From NCBI GenBank assembly GCA_023388205.1, contig JAEWGS010000076.1:1-14667 (forward strand): 14,667 nucleotides of DNA, in the 5' to 3' direction. How positions within the stretch are numbered: the stretch's first letter is position 1; each line of letters starts with the position of its first letter. This document shows positions 1 to 6,498 of this stretch, piece by piece. The translations under genes were made by a program, and so were the position numbers. The stretch is from Bacillota bacterium. Lineage in GTDB: Bacteria; Bacillota; Clostridia; Saccharofermentanales; Fastidiosipilaceae. The notes below the pieces were generated by a model. That model was not told where the DNA came from and did no database searches. It saw only the letters and a program-made list of their open reading frames with translations.

Positions 1-449
1 CTGTGGCGAACGAAGGTCAGCATCAAGACAGTGGTGCACGCATGATTCACATGGGCAAGAACACGACTTCTTCAATCATCAGTAAGTCCATCTCGCGAAA
101 TGGCGGAAACGCCACTTATCGTGGAACGGTGGATCATGGTCCACAGGCGACAGGTGCCAAGACGCACGTTGAATGCGATACGCTGATCATCGATGAAAAG
201 AGTAAGTCTGATACGATTCCGACCAATCGTATTCGCAATGGCTCAAGCACTTTGGAGCATGAGGCAACCGTCTCGAAGGTTTCTGAGGAACAACTTTTCT
301 ATCTCATGAGCCGCGGAATTTCAGAGGAAAAAGCGACCGAGATGATCGTCATGGGCTTCATTGAGCCTTTCACGCGCGAACTTCCCATGGAGTACGCCGT
401 CGAACTGAACCAATTGATGAAACTCGATATGAGTGCGTCGCAGGGCTAA
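1..449 (+). CDS. sufB: Fe-S cluster assembly scaffold SufB (C-terminal part, 5' end outside window)
   Basis: Only the last 148 codons are visible (reading frame from base 3); the full protein is normally about 470 residues. SufB is the scaffold of the SUF system: with SufC (ATPase) and SufD it forms the cytoplasmic SufBC2D complex that assembles [Fe-S] clusters from SufS-derived sulfur. The fragment covers the end of the beta-helical core and the C-terminal helical domain. Visible hallmarks are GKNTTSSIISKSIS, the Cys in HVECDTLII (fragment residue 58), His86-Glu87 in STLEHEATVSK, and the tail QLFYLMSRGISEEKATEMIVMGF. By alignment from memory, the Cys and the His-Glu pair match residues implicated in nascent cluster formation in E. 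coli SufB (Cys405, His433, Glu434). In Bacillota the usual order is sufCDSUB, with sufB last; the terminator at 614-639 fits that. The in-frame GTG at base 3 is an internal valine, not a start. Confidence 0.96.
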   Translation, partial: VANEGQHQDSGARMIHMGKNTTSSIISKSISRNGGNATYRGTVDHGPQATGAKTHVECDTLIIDEKSKSDTIPTNRIRNGSSTLEHEATVSKVSEEQLFYLMSRGISEEKATEMIVMGFIEPFTRELPMEYAVELNQLMKLDMSASQG

Positions 450-613
450 AGCGTTTATTGGTACAAAAGAGCTTCAAAGATGCTTTGTGCTTTTCGTGCA
501 AGGGAAGCGATAGGCAAAGTCGCGAGAAATAAAGCAGCAGTAGCAAAGTATCGAGAGGTGAAGTCACATTTGAAGCGACGTACAGTTGGGGATATCTTAT
601 TTGAAGCATTTTT
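450..613. other. Non-coding 3' region between sufB and its terminator
   Basis: These 164 bases separate the sufB stop from the intrinsic terminator. I see no ORF with a ribosome binding site on either strand. There is a small hairpin CAAAG-ATG-CTTTG at 475-487 and an imperfect pair of direct repeats (GCAAAGTCGCGAGA near 514, GCAAAGTATCGAGA near 543). It would be a long 3' untranslated region of the suf transcript. A small RNA released from the 3' end is possible but is not shown by the sequence. Confidence 0.5.
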
Positions 614-639
614 GGCCGCCTGATGAGGCGGCCTTTTTT
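614..639 (+). terminator. Intrinsic terminator after sufB
   Basis: A perfect 7-bp G+C-only stem, GGCCGCC (614-620) and GGCGGCC (627-633), closes a TGATGA loop (621-626) and is followed directly by six T (634-639). This is a textbook rho-independent terminator on the + strand and probably ends the suf operon. The opposite strand has only a run AAAAAT after the stem, so it is not bidirectional. Confidence 0.93.
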
Positions 640-693
640 GTTTTAGTGTGCAGAAGTTTAACAACTTGTTTTGAAAGCCTTAAGCGTCTGTGC

Positions 694-720
694 TTGAAGC
701 GAGGCGCGAAGGGGTATAAA
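694..720 (+). promoter_or_regulatory. Possible promoter of the aldolase gene
   Basis: TTGAAG (694-699) and TATAAA (715-720) resemble sigma-A -35 and -10 boxes and lie after the sufB terminator and before the aldolase gene, where a promoter is expected. The spacer is only 15 bp; a shifted -10 (TAAAGT, 717-722) would give 17 bp with a poorer match. This is a tentative call. Confidence 0.35.
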
Positions 721-761
721 GTTAGACATAAATTAGACCAAAGATTTGAATGGGGGAACTT

Positions 762-1406
762 ATGCACGCGCAGGAGATTCGCGAACGCTTTTATCAAACA
801 GCGGTGGTACCCGTTGTTGTTATTGAAAAAATTGAGCAGGCTGTACCCCTGGCTGAAGCGATGCTTCGAGGAGGCGTGGATATTGCAGAAGTGACTTTTA
901 GAACCGCTTGTGCAGCAGAGGCCATTGCTCAGATTAAGGCGGCTTGTCCTAAGATGCTTGTCGGCGCGGGAACCGTCGTCAATGTGGAACAATGCAAGCA
1001 GGCTTTAGAAGCCGGCGCTGAATTTATTGTTTCGCCGGGAACGGATTTAGAAACGGTGGACTATTGTTTGGCACACGCGATTCCGGTTTTTCCGGGTGCA
1101 GTGACCCCCACAGAAATAATGTCCTTGCTGAAACGGGGCATTCAAACCGTGAAGTTCTTTCCAGCGGGAAATTTTGGCGGGCTTAAATCGATCAAAGCGC
1201 TCTCTGGACCTTTTCCTCAATTGAATTTCGTACCCACGGGGGGCGTGAACAATGAAAACCTCAAAGAATATTTAGCCTTTGATCGTATTCTGGCCGTAGG
1301 GGGCTCTTGGATGTGTCCGACTCAACTGCTTCGAGAAGGAGCTTTTGATGAAGTCACCAAGCTGTGCCAAGAAGTGATCCAGCTTGTTAAGGCGGTCCGC
1401 GACTAA
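762..1406 (+). CDS. eda: KDPG/KHG aldolase (2-dehydro-3-deoxyphosphogluconate aldolase)
   Basis: A class I aldolase of 214 residues, the usual family length, which cleaves 2-keto-3-deoxy-6-phosphogluconate to pyruvate and glyceraldehyde 3-phosphate; many members also cleave 4-hydroxy-2-oxoglutarate. It is a cytoplasmic TIM barrel. Active-site motifs are in order: Glu43 and Arg47 in DIAEVTFRT, Thr71 in VGAGTV, PGAVTPTE at 111-118, and the Schiff-base Lys131 in TVKFFPA, then PTGGVN and GGSWM for phosphate binding. The ATG at 762 is preferred over the in-frame ATG at 750 because the G-rich Shine-Dalgarno (GGGGGA, 752-757) sits just upstream of 762 and overlaps the codon at 750. No kdgK or hexuronate gene is adjacent, so the physiological route (hexuronate, ketogluconate or Entner-Doudoroff use) cannot be told. 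It stands alone between the suf terminator and the lipoprotein gene. Confidence 0.93.
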   Translation: MHAQEIRERFYQTAVVPVVVIEKIEQAVPLAEAMLRGGVDIAEVTFRTACAAEAIAQIKAACPKMLVGAGTVVNVEQCKQALEAGAEFIVSPGTDLETVDYCLAHAIPVFPGAVTPTEIMSLLKRGIQTVKFFPAGNFGGLKSIKALSGPFPQLNFVPTGGVNNENLKEYLAFDRILAVGGSWMCPTQLLREGAFDEVTKLCQEVIQLVKAVRD

Positions 1407-1433
1407 GCTTTTTGATCTATGGTTCAGTTCCGG

Positions 1434-1463
1434 CATGACGCTGACTTTCATGATGCTGACTTT
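1434..1463. repeat. Tandem 15-bp duplication after the aldolase gene
   Basis: CATGACGCTGACTTT (1434-1448) is followed at once by CATGATGCTGACTTT (1449-1463), differing at one base. It lies in the 134-bp gap between the aldolase and the lipoprotein genes. No palindrome or promoter is associated with it. Confidence 0.85.
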
Positions 1464-1540
1464 GCAGGCAGGTCTGGACTTACATGGCACAGAGATCTGA
1501 TTCAGGTCTAGGGTAATGAGCTGAAACGGAGGTGTATCAC

Positions 1541-3832
1541 ATGAATCAAAACAAAAGACGCTATCCTATTTGCGCACTGTCTTTGCTGATTGTGCTCGGG
1601 TTGCTGCTTGCAGCTTGCCGCCCCGGTCGATCAGGTGAACAACAGGAGGGCAGTTTGCGTGTAAGACGCTCTCAAACGACCACAACCAAATCAACTCAAT
1701 CGGCGAAAGACCGTATTATCAATCCAAGGCAGTCTACGCAGGCGAAGCGAAGAGCGCCTAGCCGTAATATTATTCCGACGCAGCCAGTGACGTCACGAAC
1801 GACGATCAAGGAAGAACCAGAAGAGGAAGAGACCTCTCGCGTCGAAGAAAATGATGATTTCCAAGCCGTCGTTCAATACTATTTGGACGGAGCCTCAGCA
1901 CCTTCTGGACAGCCGCGCGCCTTTGACGACGTCCCGATTACAGAGGGGCGAATTGAGCGAGGTACCGGGCGCGTGTATTTTGACTACACTCTGGCGAGCG
2001 CTGAGCCGGTCAAAGAGGGATATACCTTTGACCATTGGGCCTATCAGATCGTCATTGGCGATGAGATCATCGAATCCGGAGATGCGGAAGATGAGCCGGG
2101 CGAGAGCCTATCTCGTTTTGTGAGTTTGGCACAGGCGAGACTGGGGCGTGTTCGCTTGATTTCTGCAGCTGTTTTCAACAAAACAGAGGCCCCAGAAACC
2201 AAGCCGACAGAGACGAAACTTCAGGTGATCACGGATCCGGAGCGCTTTGCGGTGACTTTGCGTTACGATCTGCAAGGTGGCTTTGTTCATGAGGCCGATG
2301 AAGAAAGCTTCTATGATCAGAAAATTTTGCCGGAATATGTCGACGAAGAAGGCTACGCACGCTATCGCTTTAACTTAGCTGATGTCGTGCCTGAAAAGTC
2401 TGGCCATGCCTTTGATCATTGGACTTTGACAGAGGAACTCTACGACAAGGCGCACACGTATGATTGGACTTTTGCCAAAGGTGAAGCGGTGAAGTTGAGC
2501 TTCGGCCAAGACTATGTGGATCAGCCAGTTATTTTGATCTTTAAGGCGCAATGGAAACAAGACGCGACGGAACCGATTGAAACCGAGCCTGAAGTGACTG
2601 ATGCACCGACGACAGAGCCAACAGAACCCAGTCAGAAGACTTATCACGCGACGCTGCTTTATAACCTCAATGAAGGTGAAGCGGCTGAGGGTGAAGCGGC
2701 GGCCTTTGAGGATCGCTTGATCGAAAGTGAGCATGCGGACGATGAGACAGTCGACTTCTCCGTCGATGTGGGTTTCTATGTGCCGAGACTTGAAGGACAT
2801 GAGTTCGATCACTGGGCCTATCAGATTTATAACGGTTATCAGCTGCTGAACGAGGGCGACGAGCACGCAAAACTCGGTGAGTCCTTTACGATCAGCGTGG
2901 ATCCGTCTTTGATCACAGATGACTTTAAGATCGTCTTGGTCGCTCGCTATCATGAGACTGAAGTGACCAATGTCAGCGAGCCTGAGGCGACTGAGCCCGA
3001 GGTGACTGAATCTGAAGAAACGCAGCCTGAGGAGACCGAGCCCAATACAGAGGAGCCAGAAGAACCGGATGATCCCGCGAAGAAACAGCAAGATCTGCTC
3101 CACGAGGCGGCAGGCCAGGAAGAGGGTTTCATCAGTTCAGAGGAGATGAATGAGGGGAAGGATCAGGTCAGCTTCTTTGTTCCGAGCGAGTCGGACCACT
3201 ATAAGAGTGAGATTTTCTTCTCGAATGGAGAAGAGACGATCGCTTTGCTCCGCTCCCTGGGCGAGATTCACGAGGTCAAGATGATCGAAGTGGATCAGGG
3301 TAAGCTCTTGATTGCAAATGGTGTCGATGCAGACCATCATAAAGTCGCCTACGTCGCCGCGATCAGCCAAGGTCAGCCTGTCTTGTACCAGTTTGATCAA
3401 TCTGAAGTGATTGAGGCAGAAGATCACGGACACAAGGTCTTGCGGGTCAAGAATGAGAGTGCAGGTGACTACGGCACCGGTGAGGTGAAGCCCTTGTTCT
3501 ACGACTATTACTGGATGAATGAAGTCTTGCAACAGGCCTTTGGCACCGAGGTGACGCCTGAAGAGATGCACGCGAAGTCCAAAGCCGTCTCTGAATTAGA
3601 AAATACGCTGGTTCAAGATGGCGCGACGGAGTTGACTTATCTCAAGTACAGTAATGAGCGGTATGCCTTAAACTACAAGGTGGATACTCAAGACTACGCC
3701 TTGCTATTCACCATTGAAGCGGACGGACATCTCGAATTCTATTCGCATCAATTGAATGAAGAAAACGATCCGGCTTTGGCGATCAGTTATGGCCATTACG
3801 AGAAGAATCCAGAGCCTAAGCGGGCGTATTGA
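1541..3832 (+). CDS. Large acidic surface lipoprotein with three FDHW modules
   Basis: A predicted lipoprotein of 763 residues, exported and anchored outside the membrane. The N-terminus has KRR, a hydrophobic core and a lipobox LLLAAC with lipidated Cys26. The ATG at 1541 has GGAGG (1528-1532) 8 bases upstream; an in-frame GTG at 1532 overlaps that site and is rejected. Residues 30-90 are Ser/Thr/Arg-rich and basic; from about residue 92 the protein becomes acidic. Three similar modules follow (about 108-214, 237-340 and 369-471), each with Y.L, then GYTF/GHAF/GHEF-DHW, and ending in a beta strand such as FKAQW. This pattern resembles the Flg_new (Listeria-Bacteroides)/InlB B-repeat family. 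Thr/Glu/Pro-rich linkers separate them; the longest (about 474-511) leads to a C-terminal domain of about 250 residues that I do not recognise. The linkers suggest a stalk presenting the C-terminal domain. No LPXTG signal is present. Ligand and function are unknown. Confidence 0.85.
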   Translation: MNQNKRRYPICALSLLIVLGLLLAACRPGRSGEQQEGSLRVRRSQTTTTKSTQSAKDRIINPRQSTQAKRRAPSRNIIPTQPVTSRTTIKEEPEEEETSRVEENDDFQAVVQYYLDGASAPSGQPRAFDDVPITEGRIERGTGRVYFDYTLASAEPVKEGYTFDHWAYQIVIGDEIIESGDAEDEPGESLSRFVSLAQARLGRVRLISAAVFNKTEAPETKPTETKLQVITDPERFAVTLRYDLQGGFVHEADEESFYDQKILPEYVDEEGYARYRFNLADVVPEKSGHAFDHWTLTEELYDKAHTYDWTFAKGEAVKLSFGQDYVDQPVILIFKAQWKQDATEPIETEPEVTDAPTTEPTEPSQKTYHATLLYNLNEGEAAEGEAAAFEDRLIESEHADDETVDFSVDVGFYVPRLEGHEFDHWAYQIYNGYQLLNEGDEHAKLGESFTISVDPSLITDDFKIVLVARYHETEVTNVSEPEATEPEVTESEETQPEETEPNTEEPEEPDDPAKKQQDLLHEAAGQEEGFISSEEMNEGKDQVSFFVPSESDHYKSEIFFSNGEETIALLRSLGEIHEVKMIEVDQGKLLIANGVDADHHKVAYVAAISQGQPVLYQFDQSEVIEAEDHGHKVLRVKNESAGDYGTGEVKPLFYDYYWMNEVLQQAFGTEVTPEEMHAKSKAVSELENTLVQDGATELTYLKYSNERYALNYKVDTQDYALLFTIEADGHLEFYSHQLNEENDPALAISYGHYEKNPEPKRAY
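1862..2950 (+). repeat. Three diverged FDHW protein modules in the lipoprotein
   Basis: Protein-level repeats of about 100 residues each, encoded at about 1862-2176, 2246-2554 and 2645-2950. Each has an opening strand (VVQYYLDG, VTLRYDLQGG, ATLLYNLNEG), a central G-aromatic-FDHW motif, and a closing strand. Modules 1 and 3 share FDHWAYQI; module 2 has FDHWTLT. They are too diverged at DNA level to recombine easily, so this is an old repeat. Flg_new repeats are usually shorter, with one strand-turn-GY.F..W unit, so these may be enlarged versions. Confidence 0.7.
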
Positions 3833-3855
3833 GTAAAACATGCGTGAAGTCACCG

Positions 3856-3884
3856 TTGGCGGATTTCGTGTAATTTAAGATAAA
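3856..3884 (+). promoter_or_regulatory. Weak candidate promoter before deoC
   Basis: TTGGCG (3856-3861) and GATAAA (3879-3884) are spaced 17 bp and match the sigma-A consensus at 4 of 6 positions each. Transcription would begin near 3891, directly before the nested hairpin at 3896-3940, so deoC mRNA would start with that structure. The match is too weak for a firm call. Confidence 0.3.
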
Positions 3885-3895
3885 AGACAGATTGC

Positions 3896-3944
3896 GGGCG
3901 CTTGCTGTGTAGCGCTGCTACACCGATGCGGTGAGCGCCCTTTT
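3896..3944 (+). terminator. Nested or branched hairpin plus T4: lipoprotein terminator or deoC leader
   Basis: An outer 7-bp stem GGGCGCT (3896-3902)/AGCGCCC (3934-3940) is followed by TTTT (3941-3944). Inside it are two competing hairpins: GTGTAGC (3907-3913)/GCTACAC (3917-3923), and CACCG (3921-3925)/CGGTG (3929-3933), which share bases 3921-3923. The deoC Shine-Dalgarno (AAGGAGG, 3950-3956) starts only ten bases after the outer stem. The simplest reading is a terminator for the lipoprotein gene, but its T-tract is short and the branched shape and closeness to deoC also fit a cis-acting leader. Confidence 0.5.
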
Positions 3945-3965
3945 AGGTCAAGGAGGACAAGTAAG

Positions 3966-4610
3966 ATGAAAATGAACGCATATATTGATCACACAATTTT
4001 GAGAGCGGATGCGACACAGGCGGATATTGAAAAATTGTGTCAAGAAGCTAAAACGTATCAATTCGCCTCATGTTGCGTCAATTCTTGCTATGTGCCTTTG
4101 GTTCATCGCTTGCTGGAAGGTAGTGGGGTGATGACGTGCACCGTGGTCGGCTTTCCGCTCGGTGCCATGAATACAAAAGCAAAGGCCTTTGAGACGAGAC
4201 AGGCCATCGAAGATGGTGCCGATGAAATTGATATGGTTCTTTCGATTGGCGCACTCAAGGAGGGTCGCGACGCTGAAGTCGAAGCCGATATTCGTGCGGT
4301 GGTCGAAGCGGCGCAAGGCCGCACCGTCAAGGTCATTTTGGAAACCTGTCTGCTCACGGATGAGGAGATCGTTCGAGCCTGCAAACTCAGCGAACAGGCT
4401 GGGGCTCATTTTGTGAAGACTTCGACGGGATTTTCGACGGGCGGTGCGACCGTTGAGGCGGTTTCTTTGATGAGGAAGAGCGTTGGGGCACATGTGAAAG
4501 TTAAAGCCTCCGGTGGCATCAGAAATAGAGCAGATGCTGAGCGGATGATTGAAGCAGGTGCAGATCGTATTGGATGTAGCGCCGGCGTGCAAATTGTCGC
4601 AGGCGAATAA
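3966..4610 (+). CDS. deoC: Deoxyribose-phosphate aldolase
   Basis: A class I aldolase of 214 residues that cleaves 2-deoxyribose 5-phosphate to acetaldehyde and glyceraldehyde 3-phosphate in deoxynucleoside catabolism. Motifs: YIDHTILRADAT at the N-terminus, GFPLGA at 62-67, Asp89 in EIDMVLSIG, Lys151 (Schiff base) in FVKTSTGFSTGGAT, and Lys180 in VKASGGIR; these correspond to E. coli Asp102, Lys167 and Lys201. The length fits the shorter DeoC group found in Bacillota and thermophiles (E. coli has 259). The ATG at 3966 has AAGGAGG nine bases upstream. No deoD, deoB or pyrimidine phosphorylase gene is adjacent. It is the second class I aldolase in the window, but it is not homologous to Eda beyond the barrel fold. 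Confidence 0.96.
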   Translation: MKMNAYIDHTILRADATQADIEKLCQEAKTYQFASCCVNSCYVPLVHRLLEGSGVMTCTVVGFPLGAMNTKAKAFETRQAIEDGADEIDMVLSIGALKEGRDAEVEADIRAVVEAAQGRTVKVILETCLLTDEEIVRACKLSEQAGAHFVKTSTGFSTGGATVEAVSLMRKSVGAHVKVKASGGIRNRADAERMIEAGADRIGCSAGVQIVAGE

Positions 4611-4637
4611 ATCAACACCTCAAGTTGTTTTGAAGGC

Positions 4638-4708
4638 GAGGCCAGATGAGCTGAGACCAGCTGAGTCTGAGGCAAATGAATCTGAGGCCAGATGAATCTG
4701 ATGAAGGC
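4638..4708. repeat. Degenerate 15-16 bp tandem repeats after deoC
   Basis: About four imperfect units of a TGA-A/G-TCTGAGGC type run head to tail (starting near 4647, 4662, 4677 and 4693). GAGGCCAGATGA occurs twice (4638-4649 and 4684-4695), as does ATGAATCTGA (4676-4685 and 4692-4701). Stop codons interrupt the reading frames, so it is not coding. It fills the middle of the 153-bp deoC to L,D-transpeptidase gap. Confidence 0.75.
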
Positions 4709-4751
4709 AAAGTTGGATTTCTGACTTTAGAATTGACTTGAGATGATATGC

Positions 4752-4766
4752 AGGAGAAATGATTTG
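4752..4766 (+). promoter_or_regulatory. Ribosome binding site that fixes a TTG start
   Basis: AGGAG (4752-4756) lies 7 bases before an in-frame TTG (4764-4766). The in-frame ATG at 4743 has no Shine-Dalgarno and would place this AGGAG inside the gene. The ATG at 4759 is out of frame and only two bases away from it. TTG is therefore the best start for the L,D-transpeptidase. Confidence 0.75.
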
Positions 4767-6446
4767 AAGCGTAACTCTAAACAAGCCCATCTTGCAGAGG
4801 CTTCGAGCCCAAATGTCGTTCAACAAAGCGCTGTTTCGCTTTCGAACGAAAATCAGAACGAAACAAAAGCTGGACCGGTCAAACTCGATGATGCTCAAAA
4901 GGATGCACTGAAATCGAAGATTTTGGCGCGCTCGAAACCGGCAGCGCAAAAGGCCACTCGATCGGCGAGCTCAGCTCGAGCTCACAAAACTTCAAAAAAC
5001 AAGGCGACGGCACAAAAAAAAGGCATGAAGCGCGTCTTTGAGTCCTTTGAGTCGAAGCGTTCAAAATCGTCTCAGCGGCAACCCCGCCGTGAGACGAAGG
5101 CGGAATTTGAAGCGAGAAGAAAGCGGCAAATTGCTTTGGCTATTTCTTTGAGCGTATTTATTTGTGTCTTGCTGCTTTTCACTGCGAGCTTGTTCTTCTT
5201 TGACGCTTACTACCCACCCAATACGTACTTCCAGGGTGAGAATCTGTCCTTAAAATTGAAGCGCGACAGCTTTGATCAGGGCATGGATGAGCAGTTCTCG
5301 ATTAAGGCGGACGGCAAAGATATTTTGGTGATCCCCTTTAGTGAAATTGATGGACAGGTGCGCACACATATTACGAATAACCCCTATGGGATTCGCTGGA
5401 TTGAGAACGCGTTGAATGGACTTGAGCTGCAAGGTGAAAAACAGTATTTCTACAACGAGGATAAGCTCAGAGCTTATGTGAATCAGCATATCGCGGAACT
5501 TCAGGGGGATCGAGAACCCGTCGATGCGCGCATCGTAGCTAAAAAGGACCACATTGAGCTCGTTCCAGAAGTGAACAGCAATCGCTTTGAAGATGCGCAA
5601 GCTTTTGTCAATGCGGTGGTCGAAGCTGTGAATAATGGCAAAAATGAGATCAATGCGGAAGATTACTATCGGAAAGCCAGCATTCGCCAAGATGACCTTC
5701 AAGGGGAGTTTGATCGAATTCGCGGTATGAGAATCGATGTGCCCGACTTGAATTTGGAAATTGGGCCTGAGGTGATTTTGGGTCTTTATAACAGTGATAT
5801 GACCGTCAATCATGAGGCGGTGGAATCTTATGTTTGGGACTTGAGTTCGACCTATGATACTTACGACAAAGTCCGTGAGTTTAAGACCGTGCATGGGACA
5901 ACGATTGAAGTGCCGCCGGGTGTGTATGGTTGGCGCATGGATGTATCTGAGACGGTTGATCGCCTTGAAAAAATTCTCAAAAACGAGGGCCGTGGATCGC
6001 TGGAAGTTTCCTATCTGATGCGCGCCAAGCAGCGGGGCGATGATGATATCGGTGATACCTACGTTGAGGTGGATCGTGAGGCCCAAAGAACTTATGTCAT
6101 CAAAGATGGTCAACTCGTGGCTGATTTCCGTGTGGTGACCGGTGACCCATATTATGGTGATGATACAGATGCGGGTGTTCATCAGATCCTCTCTAAGTCT
6201 GCAACCGCGGTGCTCAAGGGAGAAGGGCCAGAGAAAAGAGATAACTATGAGGTTCCCGTGACGAACTGGTGTCCGTTCAACTGGTCTGGTGAGGGTTTCC
6301 ATTCGGCGGACTGGTATCAGGATTGGCAGTTTGGAGGAACGACTTACTTGGGTGGCGGGTCGCATGGTTGCGTCAATATGCGCGCACAAGACGCGAAACT
6401 ACTCTATGATCTGATTGATGTGGGTGATCCTGTCATCGTCTATTAA
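4764..6446 (+). CDS. Membrane-anchored L,D-transpeptidase (YkuD domain, PG_binding_4-type domains)
   Basis: A 560-residue type II membrane protein predicted to make 3-3 cross-links in peptidoglycan or attach proteins to it. Residues 1-122 form a long Lys/Ala/Ser-rich basic cytoplasmic tail; one membrane segment spans about 123-146 (IALAISLSVF and following), and the rest faces outward. About 150-430 contain two domains with PG_binding_4 features (EAVNNGKNEINAEDYY, and IEVPPGVYGWRMDVSE). The YkuD catalytic domain covers about 434-560: His513 in GFHSADW, then GSHGCVNM with His534 and catalytic Cys536, ending in DPVIVY. All expected catalytic residues are present, so it should be active. The start is TTG at 4764, chosen from the AGGAG site. 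It is followed after 52 bases by a secreted-protein gene and then a DUF697 gene, which may form one envelope-related unit. L,D-transpeptidases are usually insensitive to most penicillins; whether this one is cannot be seen. Confidence 0.92.
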   Translation: MKRNSKQAHLAEASSPNVVQQSAVSLSNENQNETKAGPVKLDDAQKDALKSKILARSKPAAQKATRSASSARAHKTSKNKATAQKKGMKRVFESFESKRSKSSQRQPRRETKAEFEARRKRQIALAISLSVFICVLLLFTASLFFFDAYYPPNTYFQGENLSLKLKRDSFDQGMDEQFSIKADGKDILVIPFSEIDGQVRTHITNNPYGIRWIENALNGLELQGEKQYFYNEDKLRAYVNQHIAELQGDREPVDARIVAKKDHIELVPEVNSNRFEDAQAFVNAVVEAVNNGKNEINAEDYYRKASIRQDDLQGEFDRIRGMRIDVPDLNLEIGPEVILGLYNSDMTVNHEAVESYVWDLSSTYDTYDKVREFKTVHGTTIEVPPGVYGWRMDVSETVDRLEKILKNEGRGSLEVSYLMRAKQRGDDDIGDTYVEVDREAQRTYVIKDGQLVADFRVVTGDPYYGDDTDAGVHQILSKSATAVLKGEGPEKRDNYEVPVTNWCPFNWSGEGFHSADWYQDWQFGGTTYLGGGSHGCVNMRAQDAKLLYDLIDVGDPVIVY

Positions 6447-6472
6447 ATCGTTTATTAAATCGTCTACTAAGT
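6437..6472. repeat. Three tandem 12-bp units across the L,D-transpeptidase stop codon
   Basis: CGTCTATTAAAT (6437-6448), CGTTTATTAAAT (6449-6460) and CGTCTACTAAGT (6461-6472) are contiguous. The first unit encodes the last Val-Tyr and the TAA stop (6444-6446). Since 12 is a multiple of three, every copy repeats the same in-frame Val-Tyr-stop, so loss or gain of copies would leave the protein unchanged. Confidence 0.9.
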
Positions 6473-6498
6473 AGATCTTTAATGCTTGAGGTGAGTCG

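Noticed and set aside
586..894. 102-codon open frame on the + strand
   Set aside because: It runs through the sufB terminator and into the aldolase gene in another frame, with no ribosome binding site.
1392..1412. GCGG-T-CCGC followed by a T-run at the end of the aldolase gene
   Set aside because: The loop would be one base, so no terminator hairpin can form; the palindrome lies within the last codons.
2375..3103. 242-codon open frame on the - strand
   Set aside because: Antisense to the acidic lipoprotein; the Arg/Leu/Phe-rich composition comes from complementing Glu-rich codons.
4613..4630. CAAC/GTTG followed by TTTT after deoC as a terminator
   Set aside because: A four-pair stem with A/T content is too weak to call.
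5250..6389. 379-codon open frame on the - strand
   Set aside because: It lies wholly inside the L,D-transpeptidase gene, whose protein has clear domains and catalytic residues; the antisense translation has no recognisable motif and no ribosome binding site was seen.
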